From positions 1,001,937 to 1,065,936 of the forward strand of contig NC_066856.1 of assembly GCF_001640805.2 (NCBI RefSeq): DNA of 64,000 nt, given 5' to 3'. The DNA is from Lates calcarifer. Lineage: Eukaryota; Chordata; Actinopteri; Centropomidae. The stretch's first letter is position 1. Every line of letters starts with the position of its first letter. The position numbers were made by a program, and so were the translations under genes. This document shows, one piece after another, positions 9,005 to 19,420 of this stretch. A model generated the notes under the pieces. That model was given only the letters and a program-made list of their open reading frames with translations. It searched no databases and was not told the origin of the DNA.

Positions 9005-9568
9005 CTAATTGATTTGAGACTCACATTTCTGTGCAAATTTTATTTAACTTTGTTTTATTTTATAAAACTTCAGAAAGCTATTTATTTCTTTATTTAAAAT
9101 TTCAGTTAACTTTATAAGAGATGCTGCTGACCCCGGGAGCTCCCTGAAAAATAAAATAACAGTGAAAGATAAAATAACATTTCAGTTATATTGAAATTTT
9201 GGAAAACTTTATTTACTGTAGAAAACTTTAGGGAGCTATTTATTTGTTTAAGTTTTCATTTAACTTTATAAGACATGCTGCTGAGCCTGAGAGCTCCCTG
9301 CACTTTTTGTTAGAATTTTAAAACAAAGATGTCTATTGTCTAAGATAAAAAAAAACCTTTAACATGTTGCAAATCTGAAAAGCTGTTTAATAAACACATG
9401 CTTAAAGGCATTTAAACAAAGTGTTGGAGTTTGTATTATTCAAAATTTTGACGCCAGTATTTTCACTTTTACTGAATGAATATCAGCTCCAAATATCAGT
9501 TATCAGCCTCCTTGACTACTAATAATCAGTATTGGTATCGGCCCTGAAAAAACCATATCGGTCTATCA
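9005..9568. mobile_element. Non-autonomous hAT-like DNA transposon, 3' part
   Basis: The right side (9475-9568) carries an ordered series: ATATCAGCTCCAAATATCAG, TAATAATCAGTATTGGTATC, GGCCCTGAAAAAACCATATC and GGTCTATCACTA. I recognise this as the end of a hAT-type repeat whose outer end reads, on minus, TAG(T/G)GATAGACCGATATGG. The inner AT-rich part has a duplicated block. No transposase frame remains. The matching left terminus was not found. Confidence 0.6.
9023..9305. repeat. Duplicated about 165-bp block inside the hAT-like element
   Basis: Two copies share, in order: an A/T-rich ...TTTTATTTAACTTTG or ...CTTTATTTACTGTAG start, an AGAAAGCTATTTATT or AGGGAGCTATTTATT core, TTAACTTTATAAGA(G/C)ATGCTGCTGA, and G(G/A)GAGCTCCCTG. 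Copy one ends near 9147 and copy two near 9301. They differ at many positions, so the duplication is old or belongs to the family consensus. Confidence 0.6.
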
Positions 9569-10049
9569 CTACTCTATATGTACAACCTTTTATATAAGGA
9601 TGACTTGAAGAGCAACCATTCATACAGCCAAGTGATGCTTGTGGCTATCAGCACAAACAAGAGTAATCTATTACTACAGGAATTATCCTATCCAAAACAG
9701 CCATGTTCTTGTCAAATGATAGTAATCCATGAGCATGACAGCGGTACACAGCAGATGTGGAACTGTGTATGTTGAGCTCAAGCTCATACGACCCTCATCC
9801 CCACCCTCATCCCTATGACAAACAATCACACAAATTATCATTATAATAAATAATCATGCAGTTTCAAGTCTTATTATTTTGATGTTAATGCTTTTTGCTT
9901 CCAATCACAGTAGTTTTGTGCATGTGTGTGTGTGTGCGTGCAGGTATGCACACACATGCTCATGTCAGGCCCAGAGAACAGTGTGAGAGTTATGACTCAG
10001 AAAGAGTTATGAAACAAACTCTTAAAACATATTTTCCTTCTCACAACAG

Positions 10050-10510
10050 AGCTGAATTATAAAGCTGTGGTTGGTTTCTACCATTAATGTCATAGCTGAT
10101 TGGTTGCCAGCTATTTGGTCTAATGGCTGCATGACATGGTTTATACCCCTTAATTATAGTTAGATTATTGCCTGCCTCGGCTGTTCTGCAGAAAGCCAGG
10201 GGTGCGGACGAGCGCTGTCAGCTCTTTCTGCCCCGAGCCTCTGAATCGCAGCTTCATTGGTTGTTAAGTGTAACATATGGAATGCCTCTCCCCATCCATG
10301 CACTTCTCCCAGTAGAATAATCAAGCTATTCTCAGAAGCTCAAGACTGTGTCTGCCCATCACTGTAAATTGCGCAAGCTGTTCATTGTCGCTGATAAAAA
10401 TAGGCAGGACTATCAGTGGCTCGCTACAACACACAGCAGCACGGCTGCTTATGAGAGTGTGACACAGAGTCAAACAATAATTTGATGGTCTGTTAAACAG
10501 TTATGTATTA
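10050..10510. promoter_or_regulatory. Candidate conserved noncoding block
   Basis: High-complexity DNA with no repeats and homeodomain-type cores (TAATTA at 10151-10156), CTGATAAAAATAGGC near 10391 and GC-balanced segments unlike the flanks. Its texture fits a developmental enhancer. Conservation cannot be tested here; it is an inference from composition only. Confidence 0.25.
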
Positions 10511-13130
10511 AAGTTCCTTCTTGCATAATATCATGTTCATGTACCAGATCCTTCTGATTACAAGCACAGCACAACATCCCTGTGTATTAGTAAATAAAGC
10601 GGCTGTACGTGTTTAACCATTCGAGAAGTTCCAAGGAGACAATAAAAGGCAGACGAACTGGCTGTATTTCTATTTCATAGACATTGTATTGTAGCTGAAC
10701 CTTGGCAGAGACAAGGGGGAAAACAAGATGTGACACTCCCTATGCACAGCACTCCTGCAAAATGCCAGCAGAGGCCTTGTATGTATTCAAGGTTGATTCT
10801 TCTCCTTGGGGACCATTAGTTACAACCTTTCAGAAGTACTGATTGGAAAGAGAGGCACTCTGCATATCAACAGGAAGTAGCATCCCCAGAGGTTAGCAGT
10901 CTGGTCACAAAGGTGTAAAGAGGAGCTGACTAAGGGAGGTGGCACCAAATGAATGAGAGGAAAGAGGAAGACACAGGGAGCCAAAGAGGGAAAGGGAGGG
11001 GGTGGAGGCAGCCACAGAGGAGTGGTAATTAAGATGCATTTACTAAAACAAGTCAAATAGGGGAGGAGGGGGGTTGCTGTGAAGGATGAGAACGACAGGA
11101 ATAAGAAGGAATCAGTTAATCAAGGCTTTAAACAGAGGAGGATAAACCACATGTATCAAATTACCAGCACTGTGAATCTAAATGTATTCTCATTGCTCTT
11201 ACCAACGACTACATTGTCTGAATTTATTAAAAATAAACTAACATCTACAGCAACCACTTACATCTGACTGCAAGAAAGAAGGTGCCATGTACTGATGTAT
11301 TAAAACACTACTTAATGTTACATGTATTGTGTTAAATCACAATATACTGACATATCACTGTGACATAGATTTTAGATTACACAGTCCAACCCTTCATCAA
11401 ACTGAGCAGAGAATGCAGGTCTATGCAGAGGAGAAAGGTAGTGAACCAGGCTGTGGCCACTCAACCATCAGTAATGCTGATGTCATGTCCAGTGTGTCAC
11501 GTACATACCCACTGAAAAATTAAAAATACTAAATATACTTCAAAAATCCATTTTGATATCTGTATTCCACAGTGTTGACATGGTTAAAAGGTTTGTGGTA
11601 TTTGCAGCCTCTCTGCATTCACACATCTTCTCCCCGTGATGTATACATTATTTTAATGAAGTGACTCTGCAACAGTAGCTGTTTGATCCCTGTGCTTCCT
11701 GAGTACAACAACACACCAGACACAACTCTGTGCCATGTTTTTTCTAGTTCAAATAACACACCATTAGCTTGTCATAAGATATGTTTGACTGAGGTTTTCT
11801 ATGGCATTGAAATGAGAAAGAGCAAAGAGCTGCGACACAGCCTTTAGTTCAGCAGTCAAAAAAATAAAAAACTATTGAGATGTAACCTAATGAAGACATC
11901 CACAGCCAGAGACAGACACTGCTGCACTGTCACAGGAAAAAGGGTGAAATATCACCTCAGCTGGAGAAAAGTGAATCAAACAACACACACAGCAAACCTA
12001 AAGAAGAGAGAGTTTGGAGTGTATTGGCTCATCTATCAACAGCATCTCCCTCTTCAAGGCAGAGCAGGCAGGAAAACCATCAGTCACATTTTTAAACAAT
12101 AGTCTCTCCATCTTTGTCATACAGTGCTGGCACAATGACTTTACTTCAAATGTCTGGAGAGAAATCTGCGGTGAGTGGAGGAATTTGGGGTCAGTCTTAG
12201 AAAATAGCTGGACAGGCTGTCTTGGAGGTTTTACTTCAAGAAGCTGGTCCCTCGATCCCCCTGCTGTGTGATGTTAAATTCTGAGAACTGAGGTAACTGT
12301 AAGAGCCGGCACAAAGAGAGCGTCAACATATTGATGGTGTGGTGGCTCGCTAGAAGGCATTGATTCGAAGAGTGTGAAGACTTCTATGTGAAAAGAGCTT
12401 TCTATAAAAGCGCCATGAGTCATCAGGGTTATCTCTGCTTTCTGTCTGTGCAAACACTTGTGTCCGTCTGTGGCAGAGGGGAGGGTTCACAGAGGTACAC
12501 ACAGTGCAGCCAACTCCTTTATGGTGGATATAAAGAATACTGAGATATTCCCACATATAGCCACCAACTTCATTTCTATTGACACAGAAAATATGTGGTA
12601 ATAGTACAGTGCCTCCCTCAGAGGTATAGACTTCCACTGCCTTTTCCATATCCCTGTAAACAGTGGTGGAAAACAGTACTGCATCCAGCAATAGCTCTTA
12701 CATAGTCCCTATAAAACTTGTCTAGCTACATCCATTATGCAAGCACTGCATATTTTCCAAAACAGTCAATACTTGATTTGCTGGCACATAAATCACAATA
12801 GAGTCATAAACCAAGCAAAACAATGTCAAACTTGGGAGGAGAAAACAACAAGTTCGCGACCAGGGGAAAGACTAATCTTAAGGCTTTAGTACCCGATGTG
12901 ATTATAAAGCAGATCCTCCATCTGAGTGGAACACAGTGTTACCCAAACTTCTGCAACAACTTCTGCAACAACTGGTTCCACTCTTTGGTATTTAATCTCA
13001 ATATTTACTGAGTGTATTACTGTGGAAGGAACAAGGAGGTTAAGAATAAACTTTCACACCATTACGCTAATTCTCCAATGCTCAACAGCAGTTGCTTTAA
13101 TTTAAGGGATAATAAGTTAAAAAGGTTGAG
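10511..13130. other. Spacer, no gene seen; purine-rich patches
   Basis: Contains a purine-rich tract at 10917-11012 (GAGGAAAGAGG, GGGAAAGGGAGGGGGTGG) and another at 11056-11074. Frames of 60-113 codons (for example minus 12350-12691) show no domain or splice support. Confidence 0.45.
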
Positions 13131-13484
13131 ATCCACTGCCATACGGTTTTATCCCTTTTCCACCAACATGGAACAGGTTCCATTCCAGTTCACACACCTA
13201 ATTTTGAACTATTATGAGCATTTCAACCAAAAATAAACTAGTTCAGAACCCAAAAAGTTGGTTCCCAGGTGGAATTAAGACATATCAGGTTCACCTTCAC
13301 CTGAAGTATGAACCATGACAACATCAGTGGGTGTGTCATATTCTACAGGTTGCAAAGTGAGGGTGGAGAAAGCAACAACAGAAAAGTGAGAAATCATTGT
13401 ACAGTGATCTGCTGATGAGATCCAATGTTGACGATTTGGTTATCTCCTGAGTCTTAGGAAGAGCTAGAAAGTACCACGAGAGAG

Positions 13485-13556
13485 AGTGAGCTGTATGATG
13501 AACTAGTCAAAGAGTTGGTCAGGGCTGGATTCACCTAAACACCAGAACAGGTTGGG
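13485..13556 (+). pseudogene. Harbinger MYB/SANT-like protein, N-terminal domain relic
   Basis: The frame reads SELYDELVKELVRAGF, then a stop, then TPEQVG and another stop. This matches the helix 2 to helix 3 part of the MYB/SANT-like domain of Harbinger accessory proteins, where an (L/V)Y..LA.EL...GF.RTPEQV...WK pattern precedes the recognition helix. In autonomous elements the protein recruits the transposase to the ends and to the nucleus. Here two stops fall within 25 codons, and the recognition helix after TPEQV is destroyed. The downstream bases to 14100 do not contain the rest of the domain in any frame that I can follow. Assignment rests on the short motif plus its position beside the transposase relic. 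Confidence 0.45.
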
Positions 13557-13630
13557 TAGGTTGACTGCATCATATCGTCTTTTTATACCACTTGCTATAG
13601 ATTGTGTATAGATAATTACAGTGTATGGCA

Positions 13631-13675
13631 ATCTATCTAAATCTATCTAAATCTATCTTAATCTATCTAAATCTG
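13631..13675. repeat. Tandem repeat (ATCTATCTAA)n
   Basis: About 4.5 copies of the 10-mer ATCTATCTAA with one A-to-T change, inside the Harbinger relic. Confidence 0.9.
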
Positions 13676-14159
13676 GCTGGTGATATACATGCCTGCAGAC
13701 TGTGTTTGCATCTTAAATATCTTACAATACTTGTTCTGTCTTTGCATATGCAAAGTTTATTTTTTAATCATTCCTGGAGATTACAGTCAACAGTCTACAG
13801 TCACATTTTTTGTGATTTAATAATGCTGTAAGAGATGTCCAACATCAGTGAGAACCTGGTAACAGTGTTGCTTCTGAGAAGGGAGAAATCACCGAAGAAC
13901 AGGAGCAATCAAAGACAAGAGGGAGTAGGTCTAATGAGAAGAGCCTCTTTCTGTTTTTACAGGGTCAGTTTATAACCATTAGATACACCTGACCTGCTAC
14001 TGAATATTCAGAAAGTATATTGTTCCCATACAAAGTCAACCTAACCCTAATACAAAATGATTTCTGTATTATTTTCTTTTAAACCAATGCTGTTATTTTA
14101 CTCAGGAGAAAGGAAGAGACGAGACGCAAAGGATGTCTTTGAGTATCTAAAGATGGTCG

Positions 14160-14290
14160 ATGAAAGGGCTGAGGAGAGAGGAGAGGATGCTGCAACGCAT
14201 GCAGCAGTGTACCACATCTCTGCTGAGGCTGGTTGAGAGGATGGTCACTGCCAAACAGGGAGCCAGCATCCCAATCAGTAATTACTTTTA
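14160..14290 (+). pseudogene. Harbinger MYB-like protein, C-terminal relic (tentative)
   Basis: The open frame begins MKGLRREERMLQRMQQCTTS and goes on with LLRLVERMVTAKQG. The R/E/Q-rich helix followed by a hydrophobic L..L.ERMV resembles the coiled C-terminus of fish Harbinger MYB-like proteins, which often end in a similar short helix. The upstream reading (about 14105) changes frame. Read together with 13485-13556 on the same strand, it fits the two ends of one broken gene. It could also be chance; the match is to a low-complexity helix. Confidence 0.3.
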
Positions 14291-14756
14291 TTTGCACTGT
14301 TACTTTAAGAAAAGAAAAAAAAAGCTGTCTGACATTTGGAGTCAGTTTGTGTCTTTTTAGTCAAGTTTCTTAACATGCTGTTCATCTTTATACTTGTATA
14401 GACTTTATGCTTACTTACTTTCCAATGACTTATGTTAAGATACAGGTGTGTTAAAATATTTGTTAAAAATATTCTTTACCACAGTTTTTATTTTCATTTT
14501 TTACATGTAAAACAGACATTGCAAACAGAACTTTGCACTGCGTAGAGTGAAATCAGTCTCATCTGTGCTACATCAAAAAACTATGCACAACATCTAAATA
14601 TATACAAAATGCAGTGGATGCATATGCAGTAAAAAGAGATGCAGAGAAGAGAGAAGCAAAAAGATACAGTACAAGACAAATACATAAATGATTTAAAAGA
14701 AAATACAGTATGTACAGTAAAGGTCTGCTCAGTCCATCAGTCAGAGTTGAAATACT

Positions 14757-15371
14757 CTACCACTGCAGCTCACACATCAGCTCCCTCCTGCTGTTCACAT
14801 GCATCGCTGGAACGTCTGCAAAATACTGATTCCCATGATCTTCACAAATATGGGCCAGAACCATCATCTTTGTAAGATCCATTTGGCAGTCTTTTTTTTT
14901 TTTTATAAGAGACACCTCCATCTACCTTTTAGCCTCTCGTGGTCATCTCCATCATCGCTCCCATCCTGCTTGAGCTAACATTGTACCTCTGTTGAATGCA
15001 GGGGTCAGTCTGCCTGTATCAGCAAAAGGCTTCATCAGCCAAGTTTGCAATCAGTATGCAGGGTCGCCAAATAAATAGTGTCCTACGTCATGGCCACAGA
15101 TACTGACAGTGTGTTGACTAAAGAACTGTCCACTGCTCACCACTTCCCACAAATGTGAGTGGGAGTGTTTCAGCACTTGTGCATCATGAATACTCCTGGG
15201 AAAACCAACAGAAAGATCCCAGAAGAGACCCTCCATCAAAAACAGCCTGATGGAAAAGAATCTTTTTCTCCTGTGATAGTCACATGGGTTCAGTTCTGGT
15301 GCTATTATGGAAACGTGGCTGCCGTCTATTGCTCCAACACATTGAGGTTCCATCCATCTGTTGTAAAGCAT
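14757..15371 (-). pseudogene. PIF/Harbinger DDE transposase (HARBI1-type) C-terminal part, broken
   Basis: The first part (15371-15051) is an intact 107-codon frame with QCVGAIDGSHVSII (first catalytic Asp, residue 16 of the segment), GFPRSIHDAQVLKHS (second Asp, residue 63) and VGHYLFGDPAY. A TGA follows directly. Further relic pieces continue on the same strand: WLMKPFADTGRLT, an MME (third acidic residue, codon 14947-14949), then after a frameshift RLKGRWRCLL, a stop at an A-run (about 14892-14906), and DLTKMMVL...ICEDHG, ending at a stop at 14757-14759. This is the normal order of a DDE_4/HARBI1-like nuclease, which cuts and rejoins DNA at short TA-rich targets. The N-terminal third is missing, and at least two stops and two frame changes make it non-functional. 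Confidence 0.85.
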
Positions 15372-15480
15372 CAGGGGTCGTTGTGTTCAGGAGGCAGTAC
15401 TATTCATGATGGCTGCCTGTTTATTTACTGGTGTACACAAACTATTCATCTTGCATGTAATTCTACGTCTTCTCATCATT

Positions 15481-15985
15481 AATAGTTGTTTTTTGTAATA
15501 ACAGAACAAAAGCTTGGAGGTAATCCATGTGATCCACCATCTTTCTACTACTGTCTACTTCCATTTTGTATGACGCATCCTTGATTAAAATGGTTCCACT
15601 CAGTGGTGACATGATGTCAGGTATAAAATAATGCAAGTTAAGGGGCTACCTTACAGTTGTATTACTGATATTACGTAGAACAACTTAGTACTCTGCTAAT
15701 TGTGCCTTGTAAAGACAACTTACAATGCACCTTGATGTGTAGGAAGGACGATCTGAACAGACCACAGCAGAACATGCAGCAGTAATGTCAGACGTCACCG
15801 GACGGAGAGAGCCCAATAAGTCAGCAGACAAAGCTACAGTCAAATAAATGGTGAATGTGAGTGCTGTAATATATTTACTGTGTAGAGTATGGGTAGTACA
15901 CGCAGAATGGCTAGACGTTTTTCTACATAAAAATCATTTAATATATCTTATATTTGTCAATCCATGTGATCACAAGACGACTAAT
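15481..15985. other. Spacer or right flank of the Harbinger relic
   Basis: May contain the eroded 5' part of the transposase gene and the right terminus, but I could not recognise either. Confidence 0.35.
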
Positions 15986-16320
15986 CCTTACTATCCACTG
16001 CTGAAGGTTTGTGGGTGAAACCTTGAAGCAGCTAAGGTCGTAAATCCTCCACAGGCACCAAGTTGAAAAGACACCCACTGCTCTCCCTCAGCCCCACTGG
16101 ACAATGCGAGGGGGGCAGCTGACAGCCCAGAATTAATTGACATGCCTCCGAGAGGTTGTTCTCTAATAACATATTGATCCACCAGGCCTGATATGCAAAG
16201 CATCTGCCAGCGAGTGTCGCTGGCGAGGTGAGACAAATGCCCTCAGAATGCCTTCGACCAGGCTGTGTTGATTAGGAGGTATTAGAGCTCATGATCACAT
16301 AGAACCAGCGTGTCAGGTAT
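15986..16320. promoter_or_regulatory. Candidate conserved noncoding block
   Basis: Complex, balanced sequence with an octamer-like ATGCAAAG (16193-16200), CTAATAAC, GATTAGGAGG and a GC-rich hairpin at 16206-16224. Enhancer-like texture only; conservation untested. Confidence 0.25.
16206..16224. other. Perfect 8-bp inverted repeat
   Basis: GCCAGCGA, a 3-base spacer GTG and TCGCTGGC form an exact inverted repeat. It sits next to the octamer-like site in the block above. Confidence 0.8.
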
Positions 16321-19189
16321 TCCACACTGAACCGTGTCAGAACCTGTCCTCATTAGCAGATAGCATAAGTACAAGTACTAAAAGCTGTGACAGATTCTCA
16401 TTAAACTTTCATAAATTACAAGATTTTAATGACAAGTTCAAGATTCCAGCTTTTTGTTTTTGACACTGAGCGTCAGAGTCTCAACAGGATAATAGCATTT
16501 TCACTTTACTGCAAAAAAGAACATCTTCAAGTTTGGTCAAGGTTTTAATGTGAAGACACAGACGTCTCATCGGATTAAATCACAAGGTAAAAAATACTTC
16601 ACTATTCTGTGTAAAAATAAATGTAGAAAAGTACTGTGCTACAGGAGCATGATAGGTTTTATGTATGAAGGATGTGTTTTAGCCAGAAAAATGAAATTTT
16701 CTGAAATCTTCAACTCAACAGTAAGGGCAGCAAAAATTACTAGTGGCTCAGGTAGAAAATGCACAGAATTGTTCTTTAAAGGGGGCTATTCAACAAGACA
16801 CTGGTGCTGCAGATAAAAAAAATGTAATCTATTTCACTTTAAAATCTCAGCTTCATAATCATGTTGATAGTTCACAGACTTGTATTAGAGTGGATGGAGC
16901 CTCTGTTGTTCTCAGTTGTTTATTAAGCCTGCTATTGCTTCAGTATGTAACCTCATTATCAGTATGAGTAAGTTCCAGACTACCAGCCTTCAGACTGTAT
17001 TTAGTGCTGAGTTACATTACAACCAGACAGGAGCAAGAATATGTAACTTGGCACATTATCAACAGCAGCCACCAGATGGTGTTTTCCACTATATGTGAAG
17101 ATGACGTGTATCATAACATTAGTGGATCGTATTTGCAAGCTGGGTAGCTCACTAATTGCCTCCCCTGCTGCTAGTCACTCAATCAGTTTAAAGCTAGCAT
17201 CTCTTTAGCACATAACTGCTGTGGGCTCTGATGTTTTTGGTCAGTCAGATTAGCCGAATGCCAACTTGACATTAGTGGACAGTGTGATTGCTGGTTTGTA
17301 CTGAGATGATTTTGTGTTTATTGCCTGAGCAATTGACGGGTTTTGTTTCTTGTACATGAGCTGTTAGCTTCTAGGGGTACGCTGCTTCCACGACTCAGAG
17401 CCCAACAGAATTTCATGCACCAGCTTCCTGTAATCACCACTTTTGGTTGCAGAAGTAGCTGTTGCTGCTGCGTGTTGCTTTAAAATAAGTATAAATAATT
17501 GTTCCAAAAGATCTGATATAAACTACATTTGTTGGGTTTTCTTGCACTTGTTGCCTTGTTTGTGCTGTAGCCTAATGTTCCTTAGAAAGGAATTTCTTGT
17601 TCCCTGGTCAAAGAAGCTGAGGTACTGTAAGTGGTCCATGAAAAGAGTATTGACAGAGCAAGGTCCCCCATAAAGGTCAAACAAGACACTCTACTTTAAA
17701 TGAGGCCAAGGTTGCTAAGGGTGAGGAGTCAGTTAGACAGAGAGATTGTTTTGATGCTCAGCTTCACCCTCTCTCAGGATGGATAGATGTTTGTGTTTGA
17801 GCAAACTCAAACCAGAGCCATGCACAAATAAACCAGCACTGGACAATAAACAAGGTGATTTATCATGCACAGCATTACATGTATGAAAATGAAGTTGAAT
17901 AAATTAATTTGGTTTGCATGTTGTTAACTGGTAACGACACTGGCTGCATCTAGAGAGCAGTTTAAAGGGTGCTTTTACATGCTTCAGTCCCTTGGAGCAG
18001 AAAGAACAGGTGCTTCACAGACTTGGACAGTCATGCGGAGAAAGGAGCAAACAGTTAGAAAAAATAACAGTCTCTAAAGAAGATTCTGGGTGCTCAAAAT
18101 GTTACACTACATTAGCCTACATTTGGTGTCCAAAAACCTACATGAGTGTCCTGCTTTCTGAGGCAGCTGTTTTCTCTGCTTGGAGAGGCTGAAGCATGTT
18201 GTCTGCAGCTGTCTGAGAATCATTAGGAGCTGAGAAAGAGAGAAATTAGAATTATCATTCCATTTTTTTCTCCTGAGTATTCCAATAAATAAAACAACAG
18301 TATTGTAGACATCAATATGTCATCATTTGCTTAGGACTTTCACGTGAGGTCACCTGAGTCCCAGCCCTCATGTAGCTCTGCAATATAACTAACATGAGAA
18401 AAAGTGCAGGGCTAAACTGACAGAAACAGAAATACTGTTGAGAAAATTTTGTGAGCTTTGGAAATTTGAAATTACCTTTCATGAATTCCTTTCAAAGCTA
18501 ATCACTTTGGTTACATAAATTTAGGATGTTCAAAATCCATAAAAAAAATCAAATGCAAATTGGTTCCAATAATTCAGATGAATTGTGCATCCATCTGTAT
18601 AAAAGAACATATTTACTAGTGGAGCCTCAACACTGACAACACCACTCAATTTCTGAGGTCTGAGAGAAAAGACCCTCATAAAGCACTAACTAATCATCCA
18701 GGACACGGTTTAACACTGTAACATCAATGGTTTGTAGAGAAATTGTAAATTTACACAGACCCAGCTACAGCTCTGCTGCTTATTAGCAAGTACAGTACAT
18801 GTAGTGTTGGTTCAGATACAAAAATAGTTTCACTGTTGGCAAAGAAAACAAAATTTCCACAACGTATCTACACATCATTCATTTCAAACATGTCTCTTGG
18901 CATTTGGTGAAGGAAAACTACTCAGTCTTATTTAATGCAGTTCACAAAGCACACTTGGAAGCCATGACTCTTACAGCAAATCAATGCAAAGTTTTACAAA
19001 GAAGAAAATGATAAAACAATTCATTTACACAAGTATTTATAAAAACTGAACGGATAATAAAATCCAAGGTACCAAGCAGCATGAATTAAAGAAAGACGGC
19101 TGAAACTGGGAAATGGAACTTTCTCACAGAAGATCTCTGCGTTCCCCAAGGAACGTTCGGAAGGAAAATAATGATTACAAATCACATGT
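16321..19189. other. Spacer, no gene seen
   Basis: AT-rich. Frames up to 88 codons on plus (16550-16816) lack features. A CACCAGATGGTG near 17072 may be a repeat remnant, but I cannot place it. Confidence 0.4.
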
Positions 19190-19420
19190 AAATTATTTGC
19201 TTGTAACTTTAGTGTTTAGTGCTTTTATATGGCCAAGTCTGTTATGTTGCGAGGACGGACTGCCCAGCATTAAATAAATAAATTTAAAAAATCATCAGTC
19301 GGTAATTTCAAAGATTTATCCATCTTCTTACAAAGTTGGTTGGAAGCGATTTGTCTATCAAGCTTTTGCTAACTACACCAAATTACCCATAATTCAAATG
19401 GTCATGTTTCCAGTTCTTGG
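19190..19420. promoter_or_regulatory. Candidate conserved noncoding block
   Basis: GTAAATTATTTGCTTGTAAC, TTGCGAGGACGGACTGCCCA, ATCAGTCGGTAATTTCAAAG and GGAAGCGATTTGTCTATC give CpG-retaining, high-complexity AT-rich DNA typical of deeply conserved enhancers. Inference only. Confidence 0.25.

Larger units (their letters stand above)
13140..15480. mobile_element. Degenerate two-gene PIF/Harbinger transposon
   Basis: The left end at about 13146-13275 reads TTTTATCCCTTTTCCACCAA...GGAACAGGTTCCATTCCAG and AGTTGGTTCCCAGGTGGAA, like the ends of dispersed fish Harbinger-type repeats. Inside lie a MYB/SANT-like remnant on plus (13485-13556 and 14160-14290) and a DDE transposase pseudogene on minus (14757-15371). 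The two genes face each other. Harbinger elements typically need both a MYB-like protein and a nuclease. Stops and frameshifts in both make this copy dead. The right terminus was not located with confidence; 15480 is where recognisable coding ends. Confidence 0.65.

Noticed and set aside
12350..12691. 113-codon minus frame
   Set aside because: Chance-like composition, second minus frame overlaps it, no family recognised.
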